Origin: Ifrita kowaldi
Taxonomy: Eukaryota; Chordata; Aves; Passeriformes; Cinclosomatidae
Length of the DNA stretch: 64,000 nucleotides
Assembly (NCBI GenBank): GCA_013398055.1
Contig: VZRS01009544.1
Coordinates: 434,001-498,000, forward strand
Direction of reading: 5' to 3'
Position 1 is the stretch's first letter; every line of letters begins with the position of its first letter. Made by a program: the position numbers and the translations under genes. This document shows positions 25,026 through 37,986 of the stretch, one piece after another. Under the pieces are notes generated by a model. That model was not told where the DNA came from and made no database searches. It saw only the letters and a list, made by a program, of their open reading frames with translations.

Positions 25026-28000
25026 CTAGAAAGAAACAAACATAAAGATGCATTTATAAACAAAATTAGTTACAAAAAAATAAAGAAGCCACAGTGGAAA
25101 TACTGCGTTTAGTAAGAACAACAGTCTTCTAAAAACCGAAAAATACTGTCATGCTCAAGAGACTGTGGTAGAAAGCTCAACCATTTCAACAACTCTGTGT
25201 GTGGCAGAAAAAAGTCCTAAGGTAAGGTTAGCCATCTTTTTCAGCAAGCCAAATGCTGATTAAACATATGCAACTTAAAAGTGATGCAGGAAAATTATAA
25301 ATAACATGTTCCAGTGTTTCCTTTTCTTCAGCTGACCTTTTGATCATTCACAATTCAATGCTACAAAACAAAGCAGGTTGTCAAATAGATCTTCTTTTAA
25401 TATGTGGCTTACTTGAGAAAGAGAAATGCAATTAAATTTCAGAAAAGCATATTCCTGGAGTATAAATCTCTCTGAAAGTGGAGTGCCAATGCATTACAAA
25501 TGTCAGTCTGCAGTTTCCCTGAATTAAGCAATGATTTTATTGCAGATAACCAAGAAAAATGGGGAACACAGAGTAAATCAGGTGGCAAATACTGTACAAG
25601 ATTATTAGACAGTAAGTGCCATAAAGGAAAGTTGAAAAGAAGTTTGAAAAAAGAGCACAAAGGGTATGAAATCACTAACAGGTAAATGGGCAAGATCAAC
25701 ACACTCTTTCCAGAAGATTCAGGGTTTCTCCAAAATGTCAGGTCATGGTTATTCAGTGCTTACATTTCTGTCTTCTTCAGCACCTACACAGAGTCTTAGA
25801 CAACAGCAGTAAATGTTCCTTAGCTCTGTCACTTGACCTACTGTATTGCTAAATTTTTATAGCAATAAATCTAATGAAAAATATTCCACTGCTTCCAAGT
25901 ATTTCCTCTCATTTAAACTAATATCTGGATTTAGTCTGCTGTTTGTTCATTAGTCAAACAGATGCTTCTCAACATCAATAACATCACACACACTTCTGAT
26001 AAGGAGTTCAGAGAAGCAGTTCACTAGCAATGGAGCAAAACCTAAAATACATTGACTAATCAGCTTTGCTAAATTACACTGGGTCTGCAATGGCTTACCT
26101 ACATACTTGACTCGGGCCAGCATTATAAATCTCTTGCTTACAATTAGCCTCGCACTTTCGTAGTTTCACACTCAGCATGAAGATTGTCTTTTTATTATGA
26201 CTGGTTACTCATGTCTTCATTAATTCAGTGGAATTCATCCAGCAGCGTAAATAGGGAGAGAATTAGACCCCATGTTTTGGAGTGAGAGAGTTTCACAAAG
26301 AGATTCCTTGCATTGTAGGTTCTGCTCTTATCCAAACAATATGTGATACTGGTATACAATGCCCTTTAGTTTCCTGAATGCTTATGCAGTGTGTTTTTCA
26401 TCAAACAGTTTGGATTAAATACATGAATTACACCTTCTAAAAACAGATCTCCATTATAAGCATGAACAATACCTGAGAACCTCAGGAAATCTTTTAGGTT
26501 TCAGATTTATAATGGAAAAATAAACATAGTACTATGTTTCCTCTCAGATAGGGCTTTTCAATTTGTTTAACTTTAATGGGTTTGAAACTTTCCAACCACG
26601 CTTCCTCTCAGGAGAGAGCACTTGGGATTCAATCTGTCTCTATTTTCTAAGTGTTTCCTTCTGAGTCCCTGTGGGTCGCAGCCCCCAGCCACTTTCATCT
26701 CTAAACCAAACCTGGTTTTTATGGCTTACAGTGAATGGCTTCATGGCTCTAGGACATCCTACATGTTTTAAGAACAAATATTTAAAGACTGTCTTGTATA
26801 TGTTTTTCAGTGGAAAACAGATTATTGTATTACAGTATGTTCTGCTTAGTAACATGCCATGTTAGGGATTTCTCTGTAGTAAGATGACTCAACTTATAGA
26901 CCTGAAGGTGCACAATTGAAATTTAACTTATTACTAGTTGAGGCACATCATCAACCTGAAACATTGCATAATCAGCCAGATGCACTTAGCTGAATGCTTT
27001 AGACTTTGTGAAAGGTAGTGTGTCACACAGTCACATCATAACTCAAGACAGCCACTTTGATCCATCTGTCCTTGTGGGAGCTGAGATAACACTTCATGAA
27101 GCCATGTAAAGACTGAGCAGTCGTCTATAGGCTTATCAACCAGTTAGCAGAGAGATTAGGAGTGCATATTTCAAGTGTGTTTATGCTCAGTGTAAATCAA
27201 TATAGGCCCGCAAAAGACAGATGCAACGTTATGTTTTTTCAAAATTCATTAAAACAGCAACAAAGCAGCTTAATCAACTGACCTGGTGTTTCATATCATC
27301 TGGCTAATTAAAATATGATTGCTGTTAAAGCAGATCAGACTTGTTCTCTTTCAAAATTTCTTTTAAACCCGTAGATTTATTTTGTAGCAAGCCTTACCTG
27401 ACAGTAAGTGTTGTAGACAGTCTGCCACTCTTGGGGACACTGCCCCTAACAGCCTTTCTTTGTGTGAAAGCCTGCCAAAATCAGAGTCATGCTAACACTT
27501 ACTCTGTCTTCCCTTATGATGTTGATACTTTTTCAACACGTTGTCCAAATGCAAAGGTGTCATGTGTTGAAGCCAGAGATGCAGGTGACAGAGGCTTAAA
27601 TGGTGACAGAAAGGGCCAAGGTTTTGATATTCACACAGTAATTTCCAAGGAGTTTAAGGGCCAAAATCAACTGCATGATCCAGCTGTTGTGCAGTGCTCT
27701 AGGAATATAAAGCAGCTGTAAGGATGACTGAGTTTTAATTAGAGCAGCATGAAGTAGCCAGAACATACCAGTGGTCTTGGCTGAAATACTGTGTGCTGGA
27801 AAGGAGTGCTTAGCATTATCACTTTGGATATCCGTCTGCATTTCTGATGGCATCACAATAAAGAAGAGACGTTTCGGAGCATTTGCATGACATTATTTCA
27901 GTATGCAAATATCCAAATCCCAAAACTTTGCTTATCTGTTGTTTCACCAGGGTTCCAAAACTGATTCTGGGGACACTGCCAGTCTAACACTGGTAACAAA

Positions 28001-28701
28001 TGACCTCCTGCTGTCAGTCCTGATCACATCTCCATATCTTACAGCATTCCTGATCTGCTGAAGGGATTGTGTTCCCTGAAGAAATAGCTCAGATGATTTA
28101 TAACAACTTTAGCATTTAACTCTACTTTTTTTTCCGCCCCTTATCATATTGCATAATGAACTGGAAACTTTTCCTAACAGTTTCTAGTCAAACAAGAAGA
28201 CTTTATGTGATCAATCACCTTGATTTTGACATTTATTGGCTACTCATTTCAATATGTGCTCACAGCATTGGTACTCGGCATGGGAACTCTTCAGCCCCTC
28301 CTCTGGTTCAGTCATTTGTTAAGCTTTATGCACAAAGGACAAATGCTATGATTATTTGCTTGAGTCTGTATTGTTGTTCTGGGCATGGATCCTTCAGTTT
28401 TCACAAGTTAGAATCCACACAAGATTTTATGAAATAACCTTTATGTTAGTTTTACTGACATCGGGAGGAAATCTGTGAGGAATTTGCTGAGTAGGATGTC
28501 AGGAGAGGACAGGCTGCATGCTATTCCAAGTCTTTCCCCCACTGATGGCAATTTGTTCTCCCTAAAGCTCTTGAAATGGCAGGTTAGATTAGGCTCTGTT
28601 ACTAGTCTGTTAGAATCAGCAAAGGAGTTCTTTGAAGTTAATGTGTAGTCCCTCTTGCTAATTGGACATGATGATTTTGGCTCCATATTACTTTCCCTTA
28701 A

Positions 28702-28740
28702 AATAATAATAATAATAATGTTATAATACACACACACACA
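28702..28740. repeat. (AAT)6 and (CA)n microsatellites
   Basis: About six AAT units (28702-28719) are followed after a short spacer by a CA run of about 6-7 units ending at 28740. Confidence 0.9.
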
Positions 28741-29224
28741 AAAAAGCTGATTTAAAGCCATGATATGGTTGTTGCCATTGGCAATAAATTTGTAGTCTGG
28801 ATCTCAGTTGCAGATCTAACTGATTAGGATATGACATGAAAGTGCTGGGTTTCTGACAGGCTAACAACGTATTGTAGGGACAGTGCAATTGGGTTAGTGA
28901 ACCAAAACTGGAATTTGTTTCTCTGCTGTGGCTTTGGGGACTGTATCTTTCAGGGGCTCTACTGTGCAGGAATTTGGAGTGGGGTGAAGTGATGTCCAGA
29001 AGTTGCCAGTACACAGGACTGATTGTGGAGAACTCACGCACTGAGCAAGCCAGATCTCTGCCCAGTGATTACCGATCAATATATAGCATTAGGAGTGAAA
29101 AATAAATATACTCAAACTGGAGACCAAGTAATATAAAACCTCCACCAGATCTGAAACACCCCACAGATGATGAGGAGAGCTAGAAAAAATTTTAAATACT
29201 GTCAGTCTGTATCTGTAAGTAGTA

Positions 29225-29559
29225 GGAAAAGGAAAAGGAAAAGGAAAAGGAAAAGGAAAAGGAAAAGGAAAAGGAAAAGGAAAAGGAAAAGGAAAAGGAA
29301 AAGGAAAAGGAAAAGGAAAAGGAAAAGGAAAAGGAAAAGGAAAAGGAAAAGGAAAAGGAAAAGGAAAAGGAAAAGGAAAAGGAAAAGGAAAAGGAAAAGG
29401 AAAAGGAAAAGGAAAAGGAAAAGGAAAAGGAAAAGGAAAAGGAAAAGGAAAAGGAAAAGGAAAAGGAAAAGGAAAAGGAAAAAAGAAAAAGGAAAAGAAA
29501 AAAAGAAAAGGAAAAGAGAAAGAAAAAGAGAGAAAAAGAAAAAGAAAAGAAAAAGAAAA
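29225..29559. repeat. (GGAAAA)43 homopurine hexamer array with degenerate tail
   Basis: A perfect GGAAAA hexamer array runs from 29225 to about 29484 (about 43 units, no interruption seen), followed by a degenerate A/G-only tail to about 29559. The plus strand is pure purine for about 335 nt. The array reads as (Lys-Arg)n on one strand and (Pro-Phe)n on the other; these open frames are artefacts of the repeat. Such tracts can form triplex (H-DNA), and the length is likely polymorphic. Confidence 0.97.
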
Positions 29560-29969
29560 CACCTTCTTAATGTCAGAAGGAGAGGAGGATGGGGACATCA
29601 AATTGACCTTGTTGGCTGAGAAGTCCTCAGCAAGGAGCACCTCAGATGGGAATGGATGGCTTTAGCTCCAAGGGATCTGGGTAGCCACAACTAAGTTTAC
29701 ATGGCTTCAGTGGTGTGACTTTCACAGGACAATCATGTAGAGATACAACTGTTCATACCACCTCGAAGGCTGATTAAAATTTTTAGTTTTCATATTGGTT
29801 ATTCCAGGTCATTTTACTGGACTCTGCAGATAATCATTATTATTATTTTGTCTGAATTGAAGAAATTAAAAGGACTCACATTCCCAAGAGGTTGTGATAG
29901 GACCGGGTAGGACCTGTGGCTGCACTGAAAGAGCAATGCTGCGCAGTTGGACTCGGACGCTGCGTGAAG

Positions 29970-30031
29970 CAGACTCTGGATTTGACAGACTCTGTGTCTG
30001 ACTCTGGATTGTGTCAGACTCTGGATTGTGA
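29970..30031. repeat. Imperfect tandem repeat, 14-16 bp unit
   Basis: Four imperfect copies built on (AG)ACTCTGGATTGTG lie head to tail; one copy has ACTCTGTGTCTG instead. A small local amplification, only about 400 bp past the homopurine array. Confidence 0.8.
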
Positions 30032-30320
30032 ACAAACCAGGCCGAGGGAATGCAGACCTCATTCTTGGTTTTGCTTTTGCAGATGACTCCCATGTTTGTT
30101 TCAGTCATGATGGTCAGAGGAGAGTGATAAACCAAATGACTAATACAATGAAGAACGGAACAAATATCTGCTCTTAGCAATTCTGGAGTTTCCTGAATTT
30201 CTAAATTTTCGTGCCTAAAGTACTAATCCATTGTGCTGTCTAACCCTCCCCCAGTCTCTTGTCCTCATATGCATCATGACTTGATTTGAGCAAACAAGAA
30301 AAGGTCTTTGTTCCTTTTGA

Positions 30321-30352
30321 CAGTGCTATACTTTGCCAGTGCTATACTTTGC
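30321..30352. repeat. 16-bp perfect tandem duplication
   Basis: CAGTGCTATACTTTGC occurs twice with no spacer, followed by CAATGTGC, which may be the start of a decayed third copy. Confidence 0.92.
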
Positions 30353-33300
30353 CAATGTGCTTTTGTGAGAGCACATGTTTGCTGCTTGCCCCTCTTATTG
30401 GACTATTGGCACAGGGCTATGGATACTCTTTGAATCAGGACAATTCTCTACTCAGTAAACAGCTTGAATAACCAAACCACAGGGCTGTAATTCCTATACA
30501 GACTAGGAGAGGACCTGTGGCTAGTCTAGCTATGTAACACCACTCTTGCCTTCCTCCTTTCACCTGGTCTGCTTGCTGCCCTGGAAAAGTGTTTGTCATG
30601 CAGGTGTTAGGAGGAACAGCATCCCAGCACTCAGTGCTGTGCCTCCTGCACTGAAAAAAAAATATTTGTTTCATCCTGTTGATGCTGCTGCCATAGTGGG
30701 GTTTGCTGTTTGCAAGTAGTGTAGAAAAGTAGCAAAGTTACAGCAGACACACTTGCTGAGGTATACAGCATGAGAATCAGCAAAGCCTTTTTGCTTTATC
30801 AAAGACTCACATTTTAGCTTCTAAAATTGATTCTTTTAATAATGGGGCATAGTAACACATGGACTATGTTCAGGAAGGACTATATCAACAATAGTTCCTT
30901 TGTTTGAAAAGAAAAGACAGGAATAAGCATAAATGTACTCTCAGGAAGAAAATAAATAGATTTCTGAAAATTCCATATCCAGGTGTCTTTCTGAATAAGT
31001 ATAATCTGTGTGAAAGCAGAAAAGGATTTCACAAAAATTAAAAGAGGAAACCCAGTCATCACTAAGGCAGATTTATACCATTTTAAATCCATTTTCTTAA
31101 TTCCAAGGTAAACTCTTCTCTAGCTAAGTTATGGCACAGATTTGCGAAGAACAGAGTTTATGCTAGTATAATTCCATTAATTTTGTCATTTTCAGGAAAA
31201 CTTGTGGTTTCATCCAGAATACTTCTATGTGAGTAATGCATGCTGACCAGCTAAGGAGTAACATAGACTTGTTTCACAAAGATTCATGTTTCCCAGGCTT
31301 CATCTGGAAAAACATCTTGGATGCATGAGGCATGAGGAATGATAAGCTATTAGATCATCACTGAGTCAAAAAAAATAAACTTTTATATATCTCTCTACCC
31401 ATGTTTTGATTACTGTGCTTCCCAGCTGCCAGAAAGTACAAACGGGAGTCACAGAGGAGACAGTTCAAGTAGCTGACACCACTAGACAAACATGCCACTA
31501 GGTCTGATGAGGGCTGAGACATTTATTCTCTGGAGTGGCCATGTGGCTGAAAGGGACTAGCCAGGAGCAAGGAAGGTGGCAGCAGTGCCAACTGCCTGCA
31601 GTGCAGCCTTTCTAGCCCATTTCAGCTGAGCTGGGAGACATGGACTAATCATCCCTCTTCCCAGCCAACTGGGGTGTCCCGTGCCCAGGAATACCTCTGA
31701 TTTGAAGGAAGATGGATCTTTGGAGAAAAGTAATGCTGCTGCTTTCTGGGCCTTGCACCCAGCTGATGAAGCCTGTCTTGAGACACTGCCACTCTCAGAG
31801 CGCTGGATTGAGCACTGTGCCCAATCATAATTTCTCACATATTGTTTTACAGCTTTCTGCTCCTTTGAGTTAACCCATTTCAAATCAAACTGTGAACTTC
31901 ACATGAAGACAACGCTAGCAATGTCACCATTAGTTCCAGTCCAAACCTACTAAACATTTGTTTTATCACCTGACAGCCAGAACGTGCCTGGAAAATGGTA
32001 AGAGAGGTGATGCAGATTAGCTGGCCTACCAAAGATTTTTCACTCCTGCAGTTGGGAAATCTCTGGTGTTAGATAAGCACTGGTCACTTCTTTTTGCTGG
32101 CAGCAGAGAACCAAGCTGATAACCCACAAGGTGAAATACACTGTGGACATAGGAACCACACTCTAGTATCTCTAGAGAGTAGTTTCTAAAGACCACTGCT
32201 CCTGTAACAATGCACTGTCTCCTGCCAGGATGGTAGAAAACTGCTGAAAGCAGCAGCACACAGGAGCAGGTTGAAAATCATCACAGGTCTTGCCTTGTTC
32301 CTATCCTTACTATGACCGACCAAAATATCTAAAAGTGATATATCACTGAGGGAACACAGCACGGAAACTAAAGTCATTCCGTGGGTCTTGCAAGCCTGCT
32401 TTAACCTAGGAATGAACCAGGGGGCAAATAGCAAATACAATTAGGAAATGAGGAAGCCCTTAACTTTCTGCAAAATAAGTTTCAACTTTCAAATTACTTT
32501 TTATTTCAAAATTAACTCATATTTTTAACAAGTATGAGATGAGACAAAAATACTAATGTTCCAAAAGCAAACTCAAAGCTTTCAGTAGAGGTAAACTTTT
32601 GCCATCTCTTTCTGACCTGATGTGGATCTTGAATCTGTGTTCTTTTCAGTAGCCATAATTTGCACAGCTCTGATTTTTCCGAAACCAGTAAGCTATAGCT
32701 ACATTTTACTAATTTATCTTTCTGTTGTTTTTAAAAAATACAAAAAATAATCACAATGTAGATACCCTGACAGATTTTACAGCAAAGGGAAAAAAAATTA
32801 GGCAGAGGACCTGTATCTTCTACAAATATAGTCTCCAAGAGACAACAGCGTAAAAAAAAAACATCTGCAGCATCTCAAATGTCAACAGTCAACCAAAGCA
32901 GGGAGCAAGTTCCAAATCTCTGTCAGTGACTCCTTTGTAGGAAGTTTCAGTTGTTGATAGACATGGAGTACCAGCTTGCACATGAATGCCTTGTCATCTG
33001 GTGAGATGTGAATTTAACCCCCTCCATTAGACTGGGCCGCCTTCCACCTCCCAAAAGGTTCCTCCTCTGTGAAGTTTAATTGGTTTCAAAACAAGGACTT
33101 AAAAATAGTCTCTGATACCAAACCTGCCCTTGAATTTCACTATCAATTTTGGTGGTTTTAAAATAATATTTTTCCCACTGGGGAAAAAAAAAAGAATTCT
33201 CTGGCTACATGTATACTGGAGATTAACCATGTCCAGGGCTCCTCTCCGACTGTGAGGCCAGCTGTCCTGGAAAATACTTCAGGCTCTTAAGCCCTCTTAG

Positions 33301-36300
33301 CATCCATAACATGTTGGCTGCATCCACACTGCCCACTGGGAATTGCTCCTAGCCCATGCTGACTCCTGAAACATGCTCTCAAATGGATCGGGAGGGTGTT
33401 AAGTGGCCTGGCCAGAAGTGTGCCAAGGACCACTCCAAGAGTTTAGCATGAGTACAGACATTCACCTTCCAGTATCTGTGCTCATGCCCTGTCACTGTTT
33501 AATTTACAACCTTTCCTTTCCACAGCCTTTACAAACAGAGGAAATGGAAAACTAATCAGCCATGCAAAGGGAAAGTGCAACTCACCATAAATACACAGTC
33601 TGGAGAGAGAAAATAAGCAGTGGGTGGTGGGAAAAAAATCCGAATTTTTCAGGTCAGGTCAAGGCACGCAAAACTCGATTACTTATTCTAGAGGCATATT
33701 TTTAAGTTGATACTGAGGGATGTTTTGGAGATAGAGTGGTTCAGCAGGAATCGGGAAGAGACGGGGAAGCTGAAGCAGAGAGAGAGGTTACACAATATCC
33801 CCACTTCACACCAGGCTTATCCTGGCTTTTGCTGGGCTTGGTGGCACAAACTTTGAGCTCTTCTGCTTCATGTCACTGATAAGGGGACCAGCTCTGTGAG
33901 GCTCCAGAATGGCCTTGCATTATTCAAAGCCCTGGCGTTCACTAGCCATTACTGTTTGCAAAGAGGTAAAAGGAAAGGAGAGTCTTACTTCATTCCTGGC
34001 AGTGCCAGCCCAGTGACTGTCATTATTTCCCAGTAAATATCGTGCAGGCTTTCCACTGACTTCAGAACTTGTGGCAAAGAAAGTAAAGAAGTAAATGTCA
34101 GCCTAACTGATTTAAATAATACCAGTGCCTCACTCTGACAGGGAGCTGCACAAAAACCTGCAGATACCGCACCTGGGCATTGAGAATGGCCTCAGCCACT
34201 TTGATAGCTTTCATTTTTAGAAACCGTATTTGCATGCCTCTTCTAACGTAATAATTTTGAAAGAGGGTTTGAAAATCCCTAGACAACAATTTCTTCACTT
34301 GAAAAGAATGAAGTTAAAGAGTTATCCTGCATGTACAGGTTGAGCTGGTTTTGATGGGACATTTTAACAGCCTTTCAATGTTAATCTGCTTAAATCTTCA
34401 CCTGGCTTTTTAATTCAGAGCAAAAATTCAGGCTAAGCTGAAAATACAGCATAGTTACTTTGACTAGGGAAGGAAAGGAGAAAGAAGAAGCAAATAAACA
34501 TCTCTGCATGGGCTTGGTCTTGCATTAGCATTACTAAAATTACCTGCTGCCAGATTCTTGAATGTCTGTGATGTCTTAAAATCCAGTTTCAGCAGGGATA
34601 AAACCTAAGTGAATTGTATTTGTCTAGTTGCAACTAGCCAAACACCCTACCTTTCTTAACTTTTAAAAAAGGGTTGAATTTTCTTTGTTTTCCACTAGGA
34701 TAGAGTAAAACATCCTCAGCTGCTTTTCTTAGAAAGTAATCTCAGTTTAGAGCCATGGAAAGATATTAAAAAGAGCTCCAACAAATGGAGTGAGTGTTTT
34801 ACAAGCCTACATGAAGTTAAAATTGTCTGCACTGGTATAAATTCACACTGCTCAGCTTCAAGTATTTCACTTGTGTCACTTAGATAGAAGTTTAGGTTTC
34901 ATCCAAAATCTGTAGTGTCTTTGAAAGGGAGTCTGAGCTCTCTGACGCTATGTTAGCACTTCAGGCCTGTCCTCCTCCTCAGTAATGCAGCTCCAGTGCC
35001 CACTGCTAAAGCCCACCATGACTCCTTTTTATCAGGGAAAGCATCCCCTGATTTTCTTCCCATGGTAAAAGGTGCTGGGTAGACGATGGTGGTGTTCCAG
35101 TCTCCCTGTAAGAGGACATGGCTGGAGGATGCCACTGCATTCTGCCCCTGGGAGGTCTCAGTTTTGCCCCTCTGAGTCAGCCCTAATCTCTCTAAAGAGG
35201 TTGTGCCCTTAGTTTGGGCACATCAGTGAACTGACTGATAAACTGGGGCTGGATCCAGAAACGCATCATCACAAAGACCGATTTTTCTGATGGGTGGGGA
35301 GGCAATAGCAGGTATTTGGCACCTCGTTATCAGCATCTGACACAGTGCCACACTTGGTGGCAAATGTTAGGACATGACAGAGGCTGGGGGACTGTGTCCA
35401 CCCCTCACAGTCCCTACAATAACCAACCCTGCCAACTTTGTATTAATGAAGTCACAAACTCAAGTGACTTGTGCTGTTGGGATGGATTTTTACGAGGCAT
35501 CAGACCTCTGCTTCAGGCACACTTCTGCCTGAGAGGGGCGGAGAATCCAGTATTTCTAACAGGCACTGAAAACAGTCAAAAGGTGACCCTTACTGAGCTC
35601 CCTAACTGGGAAATGAGCTCATTTGATTCTCCAGCCACAACCTCTCTTGCTAAACTCTTTTCTTGGGAGAAAGCGTGGGAGAATTTGACTGTAATTGTAC
35701 AAAACAACTAATTTAAGAAAGAGCAAGAAAAAAATGAGTCTACATTAGCTTTCTTTTAGTTACAGAAAGTGAAACTAGAGACTAATTTTTATTAATGAAA
35801 AATCTGAAAAAATTTAATCATAAAATTGCCAAGCTCTTATTTCATATGAGGAACTGAATGACAGAAAAGCAGTGGGGATCTCAGTGTTGCTGAAGGGAAT
35901 TGGTGGGTATCTCTAAATATTAAGGCATCACTGGATCTTGGAATACAAATTTAAAAGAGTGATTTGACATTTCACAATAATGCCAAAATTTTGGTCACCG
36001 TCCAAAAAAAAAAAAAAAGAGAGAGGTGGCATATACAGATGGCATATTATTGGTAGGTCAGGTAAGAAAGCAGCATATAAGTACATTACTGTTTTTCTTT
36101 ATTTAGTGAAAAGCTGTCTGACCCAGCAGTTATGTAATGTCTCAGCATTCCGTATTTGTTTCCTTAAATATTTTTCATCTGCCTTCAAGGAAGTTTAGGT
36201 GACTGAGAAATTACTTTGGGCTGTTTCTCTGTGTGGTGGACCCAGTGCCTTGGCAAGGACCTGGTGCGGTTGCTGCTGGCAGCTCTGTCATATCTTGGCT

Positions 36301-36513
36301 CTACTGGGACCAAGCTGTGATTGGGAAAAGGAAGATTAACCAGTTTTCCTCCTTTGAGGAAGCAAATCCACCTCTTGTCATATTAAAGGTGCCATACTTA
36401 TTTATCTTAAGAAACAAGATGTAAGAGAGTATTCTCGTGTGTTCATTTCACATTTCATCTACTGTTTTACTCCCAGTGAGAATAAACCCCATTCAGGTTT
36501 CTATGCCTAGTGA

Positions 36514-36570
36514 AAGTGAGCTTTCACTACCACTCTGCCTACTCTAAGTGAGCTTTCAGTACCACTGCTT
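36514..36570. repeat. About 25-bp direct repeat, 32-bp period, with small palindrome
   Basis: AAGTGAGCTTTCACTACCACT at 36514 recurs at 36546 with a few changes. The first copy overlaps an inverted repeat GTGAAAG-TGAG-CTTTCAC (36511-36528). Confidence 0.75.
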
Positions 36571-37944
36571 GCTTCTTAGTACTCACTGCAGAGACCACAG
36601 ATAAGATTCCCTTATCTGCATTTGTCCACATGCAGACTGCATGAATTTCAGAGGTAGGAGAGTTTTTTTCAGACCTGCCCAGATGAAAGTTAAAGGGCAG
36701 CTCTCCAGAGCATCCAATAGCCACCTGGTAAGCTCAGCTGTCCCAAAAAAGCAAGCTCAAACTAAACAGCTGAGCCTCCACTGTATATATACTGAAAGTA
36801 TATCCCAAGGCTTTCAGAAAAGTCAGAACAAAGTCCTCATGTTGAACAAATATTGCCTTACTTTTAGCAATTAAGAATATTTTATATCTTTAAACCTGAA
36901 AGACTCTGCTAAATGAAATGGAATTTGAGGAATACATACACCCTATGCCTCCATATTAAATTGTGTAACTTATTTAATCAAAGTAAATTCAAAAACATGA
37001 TATCCTACTAAATCTTTTCAATTCATCCTGAGCAACACCACTGACTACAAAAAAACCGCAACATAAATTTAAAACTAAAAAATTATCAGTCAACAGTTTG
37101 TCAGTCGATTCTAGGCCGGCAAAACCACCCTGCTATGAAATGGCCAGAGAACTTAAAAGAAACTCTGCACAGCTGGCAGATGGCCATGGGCTCAACCTAA
37201 GGTAGCTGTCATGCTTGCAAAAAATCTCTTTATTCTGATTGTACTTACTGGTACTGTTATTACTTTTTGCCATCAAGAAAAACCAACAGCCTGCATGGAA
37301 AAGTGCTCAGCAGCACATCCAGTGTTGTAGTATGACTTGGCTGCAGCAGCAGATTTCCAGGCACTAGAATTCACCCGACCCTACCCTGTGGTAGCAGCAA
37401 ACACCAAGGATTCGACAAACCTCGGGCTTGTTGAAATAAGCATACGTGTCAAAGACAAAGGATTACAATTAAAGCGATAGGAAAGCCTAGAAAATAAAAA
37501 TATTGGCAGAACCCAACACTTACAATTATGGTACAAAAGTCATGGACTGGTTTGGAAAGTCCCTTCTCCTCTGCTCAGCCAGGGTGTGACACGAGGTCTT
37601 ACAAAGGATTTCTGCAGGTAGCCAAATACATGACATTACCATTCAAGTATGCAAGAAAAAAGCTGGGGAGTTCTGTGTAAATACTTGTTACTGACTGATC
37701 TCTTATGCCTTGATGATACATTTCCATAAAGGAAATAAAACCCAAAAATTGTTCTTCTCATTGTATATTCAAAAAAGCTGAGAAGTGCAATTATATTAGT
37801 CTTACTCAAACCTCAGAGAAACTTTTCTAAATATCTATAAAGGCAAATATTAAATAAATGGTTTGCTGAAATAATGGAACAGTTATGGGACTTCATAACA
37901 CAGGCACATTTTTAAAAGAAAGAAAGAAAATACTGGGGGGGGGA

Positions 37945-37986
37945 TTTTTTTTTTTTTTTNNNNNNNNNNNNNNTTTTTTTTTTTTT
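37945..37986. other. Assembly gap (14 N) inside a poly-T run
   Basis: Fifteen T (37945-37959), 14 N (37960-37973) and 13 T (37974-37986), preceded by a run of nine G. The true length and content are unknown; the N count is probably nominal. The sequence failed where a long homopolymer meets a G-run. Confidence 0.97.

Noticed and set aside
29089..29640. Open frames of 183 and 150 codons (Pro-Phe and Lys-Arg repeats)
   Set aside because: They exist only because the hexamer repeat has no stop codons; flanks show no coding signal.
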